From DATKMS01 sp041497995 (GTDB lineage Bacteria > Desulfobacterota > Binatia > HRBIN30), in the NCBI GenBank assembly GCA_041497995.1, contig JBGQHM010000379.1:1-6652 (forward strand): a DNA stretch of 6,652 bases. Direction: 5' to 3'. How positions within the stretch are numbered: the stretch's first letter is position 1; every line of letters begins with the position of its first letter. Made by a program: the position numbers and the translations under genes. Under the pieces are notes generated by a model that saw only the letters and a program-made list of their open reading frames with translations, had not been told where the DNA came from and did not search any database. Shown in pieces: positions 4,700 through 6,652 of the stretch.

Positions 4700-6652
4700 A
4701 TGACACGTTCAAGCGACTGGTCACGACCGCGATGCGAAGCACCGAGGTGGGGTCAGCTACTGCGCCTGCGCGCGGCTTCCGCCATCCTGTGTGCGGGGTG
4801 TCTCGTTGCCAGCGCGCAGACGGCGCAGGGTGGCATCAACGTCTGGACAAGAAGCAATGGAGCGCCGGACGGGATCACGTACACGCTCGCGATCGATCCT
4901 CAGACCTCGACCATGCTCTACGCGGGGGCAGCCGACGGCGTGTACAAGAGTACCAGCGGCGGGGATACCTGGACCGTCACCGGGCTTGTCCTCACCGACC
5001 TGTCGGGAATCTTTGCGCTTGCAATCGATCCGCAGACGCCGACGACGCTCTACGCGGGGATCGGCTCCACTTACCACGGCGGCCAGGTGCGGGCGCAAGT
5101 CGTCGTCGAGGGCTCCGAGGGCGTGTACAAGACTACAGACGGCGGGAACACCTGGAGCACTACCGGCCTGTCCTCCCCGGTCGGCGCGCTGGCCATTGAT
5201 CCGCAGACCCCGACGACACTCTACGCGGGGGCCGGCAGATTCGGGAGCGTCGAGGGCGTCTCCAAGACTACGGATGGCGGGAACACCTGGAGCACTACCG
5301 GCCTGTCCTCCCCGGTCGGCGCGCTGGCCATCGATCCGCAGACCCCGACGACGCTCTACGCGGGGGCCGCCAGACTCGGGAGCGTCGAGGGCTCCCAGGG
5401 CGTGTACAAGACTACCGACGGCGGGGATACTTGGATCACTCTTTCCCTCCCTGCAGGCGAATGGTCCCGCGTCATCGGGCTCGCGATCGACCCGCAGAAC
5501 CCAGCGATGCTCTACGCGGGGACGGAACGCTGCTACGGATGTGGCATGGGGGGGCTTTGCTGCGTACCCGGCGAAGCGTTCAAGAGCACGGACGGCGGTG
5601 ACACCTGGAGCCGCCTACCCGTCGCCGCCACTGTACTCAGCATTGATCCGCAGAGCCCGACGACGCTCTACGCGGTGGCTGACCGCGTGTTCAAGAGCAC
5701 CGACGGCGGCGGCACCTGGAGCGATTTCAGCACGGGCCTGCCCCGGGGCTACTACGACGATGAAGGCGTCCTCGCGCTCGCCATCGATCCCATCGAGCTC
5801 CGTCGGGTGTACGCCGCGACGAGAAGCGGCGTGTTTGCGATCGAACAGGTGGTCGTCGGCACAGGCACGCCGGCGAGCTGTACGGAAGGCGGGCTCGACG
5901 CAGCATTGGCGGGTTTGGTGACGTTCGACTGCGGGCCGGACCCCGTCACAATCACGATCACCAGCACGAAGACGATCGCATATGACACCGTCATCGACGG
6001 TGGCGGCCGCATCACGATCAGCGGTGGGAATCGCGTGGGGGTCTTCGCCGTGAATGGTGTCTCGTTGACGGTCCAGAATCTGACCATCGCCGACGCTCAG
6101 AGTAGCTCGGCCGGCAGCGGCGCCGGCATCTTCAACGGCAGCGGCATGCTGACGGTCACCAACAGCACCTTCTCCGGCAATAGCGCAGGCGTGTACGGCG
6201 GCGGCATTTACAGCAACGGCGGCACGGTGACGGTGACCAACAGCACCTTCTCCAGCAACCGCGCGGGCTACGGCGGCGGCGGTATCTACAGCGACACCGG
6301 CACGGTCACGGTCACCAACAGCACCTTCTCCAGCAACCGCGCGCGCTACGGCAGCGGCGGCGGCATCGACAGCAACGGCGGCACTGTGACGGTGACCAAC
6401 AGCGCCTTCTCCGGCAACAGCGCGAATCACGGCGGCGGCATCGACAGCAACGGTGGTAGGGTAACGGTTACCGCCTGCAGCTTCTCCGGCAACAGCGCGC
6501 ACGACGGCGGTGGCATCGTCAGCTACAGCGTTCTGGCGGTTACCAACTGCTCTTTCTCCGGCAACAGCGCGGGCGCCGGCGGCGGTATCTACAGCGACAC
6601 CGGCACGGTCACGGTCGTCAACAGCACCTTCTCCGACAATAGCGCCGCGCCC
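4700..6652 (+). CDS. Exported Asp-box beta-propeller / Pmp-type beta-helix protein, 3' end beyond window
   Basis: The frame is open for 651 codons to the window end. Residues 1-40 form a signal peptide with a long basic n-region, hydrophobic AASAILCAGCLVA and an ASA cleavage site. Residues 55-390 are a probable seven-bladed propeller: seven copies of a (L)AIDPQ...LYAG strand motif, six of them followed by BNR/Asp-boxes (S/T-x-D-x-G-x-T-W type) at 84-91, 145-152, 190-197, 238-245, 296-303 and 333-340. The first box has Ser for Asp, and the seventh blade lacks a box. Blade 5 carries a Cys-rich insertion (C278, C281, C287, C288). A linker with C394 and C411 leads to a right-handed beta-helix from about 432, with seven rungs of TVTNSTFSGNSA...GGGIYSNG type from residue 485, resembling chlamydial Pmp and choice-of-anchor repeats. 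Related proteins are exported and surface-attached; adhesion or sugar binding is plausible, but no sialidase catalytic residues (for example an Arg triad) are apparent. Any anchor or autotransporter domain would lie past the window. Confidence 0.85.
   Translation, partial: MTRSSDWSRPRCEAPRWGQLLRLRAASAILCAGCLVASAQTAQGGINVWTRSNGAPDGITYTLAIDPQTSTMLYAGAADGVYKSTSGGDTWTVTGLVLTDLSGIFALAIDPQTPTTLYAGIGSTYHGGQVRAQVVVEGSEGVYKTTDGGNTWSTTGLSSPVGALAIDPQTPTTLYAGAGRFGSVEGVSKTTDGGNTWSTTGLSSPVGALAIDPQTPTTLYAGAARLGSVEGSQGVYKTTDGGDTWITLSLPAGEWSRVIGLAIDPQNPAMLYAGTERCYGCGMGGLCCVPGEAFKSTDGGDTWSRLPVAATVLSIDPQSPTTLYAVADRVFKSTDGGGTWSDFSTGLPRGYYDDEGVLALAIDPIELRRVYAATRSGVFAIEQVVVGTGTPASCTEGGLDAALAGLVTFDCGPDPVTITITSTKTIAYDTVIDGGGRITISGGNRVGVFAVNGVSLTVQNLTIADAQSSSAGSGAGIFNGSGMLTVTNSTFSGNSAGVYGGGIYSNGGTVTVTNSTFSSNRAGYGGGGIYSDTGTVTVTNSTFSSNRARYGSGGGIDSNGGTVTVTNSAFSGNSANHGGGIDSNGGRVTVTACSFSGNSAHDGGGIVSYSVLAVTNCSFSGNSAGAGGGIYSDTGTVTVVNSTFSDNSAAP
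5129..5392 (+). repeat. Tandem duplication of one propeller blade (135-bp period)
   Basis: Positions 5129-5257 and 5264-5392 are 129-bp copies with only six differences, four of them synonymous. Each covers an Asp-box, the following TTGLSSPVGALAIDPQ segment and the LYAGA strand up to GSVEG. The next blade is offset by 144 bp because of three additional codons (Ser-Gln-Gly region). The near identity, compared with much greater divergence among the other blades, indicates recent unequal exchange or slippage that kept the reading frame. Confidence 0.9.
6152..6652 (+). repeat. Seven tandem beta-helix rung repeats (72-81 bp)
   Basis: The repeated (T)VTN-S-T-F-S-x-N-x-A unit starts at 6152, 6230, 6308, 6389, 6464, 6536 and 6611, giving spacings of 78, 78, 81, 75, 72 and 75 bp, so every unit keeps the frame. 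Each is followed by a Gly-run and I(Y/D)S. The last copy is cut by the window edge, so the array may continue. DNA identity between neighbours is high (for example around 6230 and 6308), which suggests copy-number turnover. Confidence 0.9.

Noticed and set aside
4778..4804. Lipoprotein lipobox or twin-arginine signal in the propeller protein
   Set aside because: The residue at -3 to C34 is Cys instead of Leu or a similar residue, and there is no RRxFLK-type motif. An ordinary Sec signal with ASA cleavage fits better.
4791..5921. 376-residue plus-strand frame with repeated Arg/Ser-rich blocks
   Set aside because: It is the shifted frame of the propeller repeats. Its apparent repeats come from the Asp-box DNA repeats, and the real frame continues to the window end with a signal peptide and SD.
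5615..6502. 295-residue minus-strand frame with AVAGEGAVG-type repeats
   Set aside because: It is antisense to the beta-helix rungs, and its periodicity is a mirror of the rung DNA repeat. No start context or domain supports it.
6152..6652. NST sequons in the rungs as N-glycosylation sites
   Set aside because: The N-x-T pattern is inherent to the beta-helix repeat, and the acidic residue at -2 required by typical bacterial PglB is absent.

Overview
The window is GC-rich, densely coding bacterial DNA with four substantial genes, two of them cut by the window edges. Left to right they are: a cytochrome c/FTR1-type iron permease (minus strand, 3' end missing), a WS/DGAT-type acyltransferase (minus strand, complete), elongation factor P (plus strand, complete), and a large exported protein that joins a BNR/Asp-box beta-propeller to a Pmp-type right-handed beta-helix (plus strand, 3' end missing). 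No tRNA, rRNA, CRISPR array, insertion sequence or integrase is visible.

The organism looks like a free-living, high-GC Gram-negative bacterium. It has a Fur-like operator ahead of an iron permease, periplasmic c-type haem domains, a neutral-lipid acyltransferase and a Pmp-repeat surface protein. The EF-P has a TPGN loop rather than the Lys- or Arg-tipped loop of typical Proteobacteria. From memory such loops occur in Acidobacteriota and some deltaproteobacterial or Binatota-like lineages, so one of these is my best guess. Nothing in the window proves a phylum.

Layout: positions 1-1923 hold the iron permease, with a Fur-like 7-1-7 box at 1939-1953 just upstream of its start. Positions 2005-3477 hold the acyltransferase, in the same direction but separated by 81 bp that contain the Fur box, so the permease probably has its own iron-controlled promoter. 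Positions 3478-3639 are a divergent intergenic region with a plausible extended -10 promoter for efp (3640-4203). Positions 4204-4699 are about 500 bp without a convincing gene; they contain a pair of mutually exclusive GC-rich hairpins and lead into a strong Shine-Dalgarno sequence. Positions 4700-6652 encode the propeller/beta-helix protein, which contains a recent 135-bp blade duplication and seven tandem beta-helix rungs.

The genes do not form an obvious single pathway. I see no clear multi-gene novel system. The points most worth following are the Asn tip of EF-P, the Fur-controlled dihaem-FTR1 fusion, and the architecture of the propeller/beta-helix protein, including its Cys-rich insertion and paired rung cysteines.
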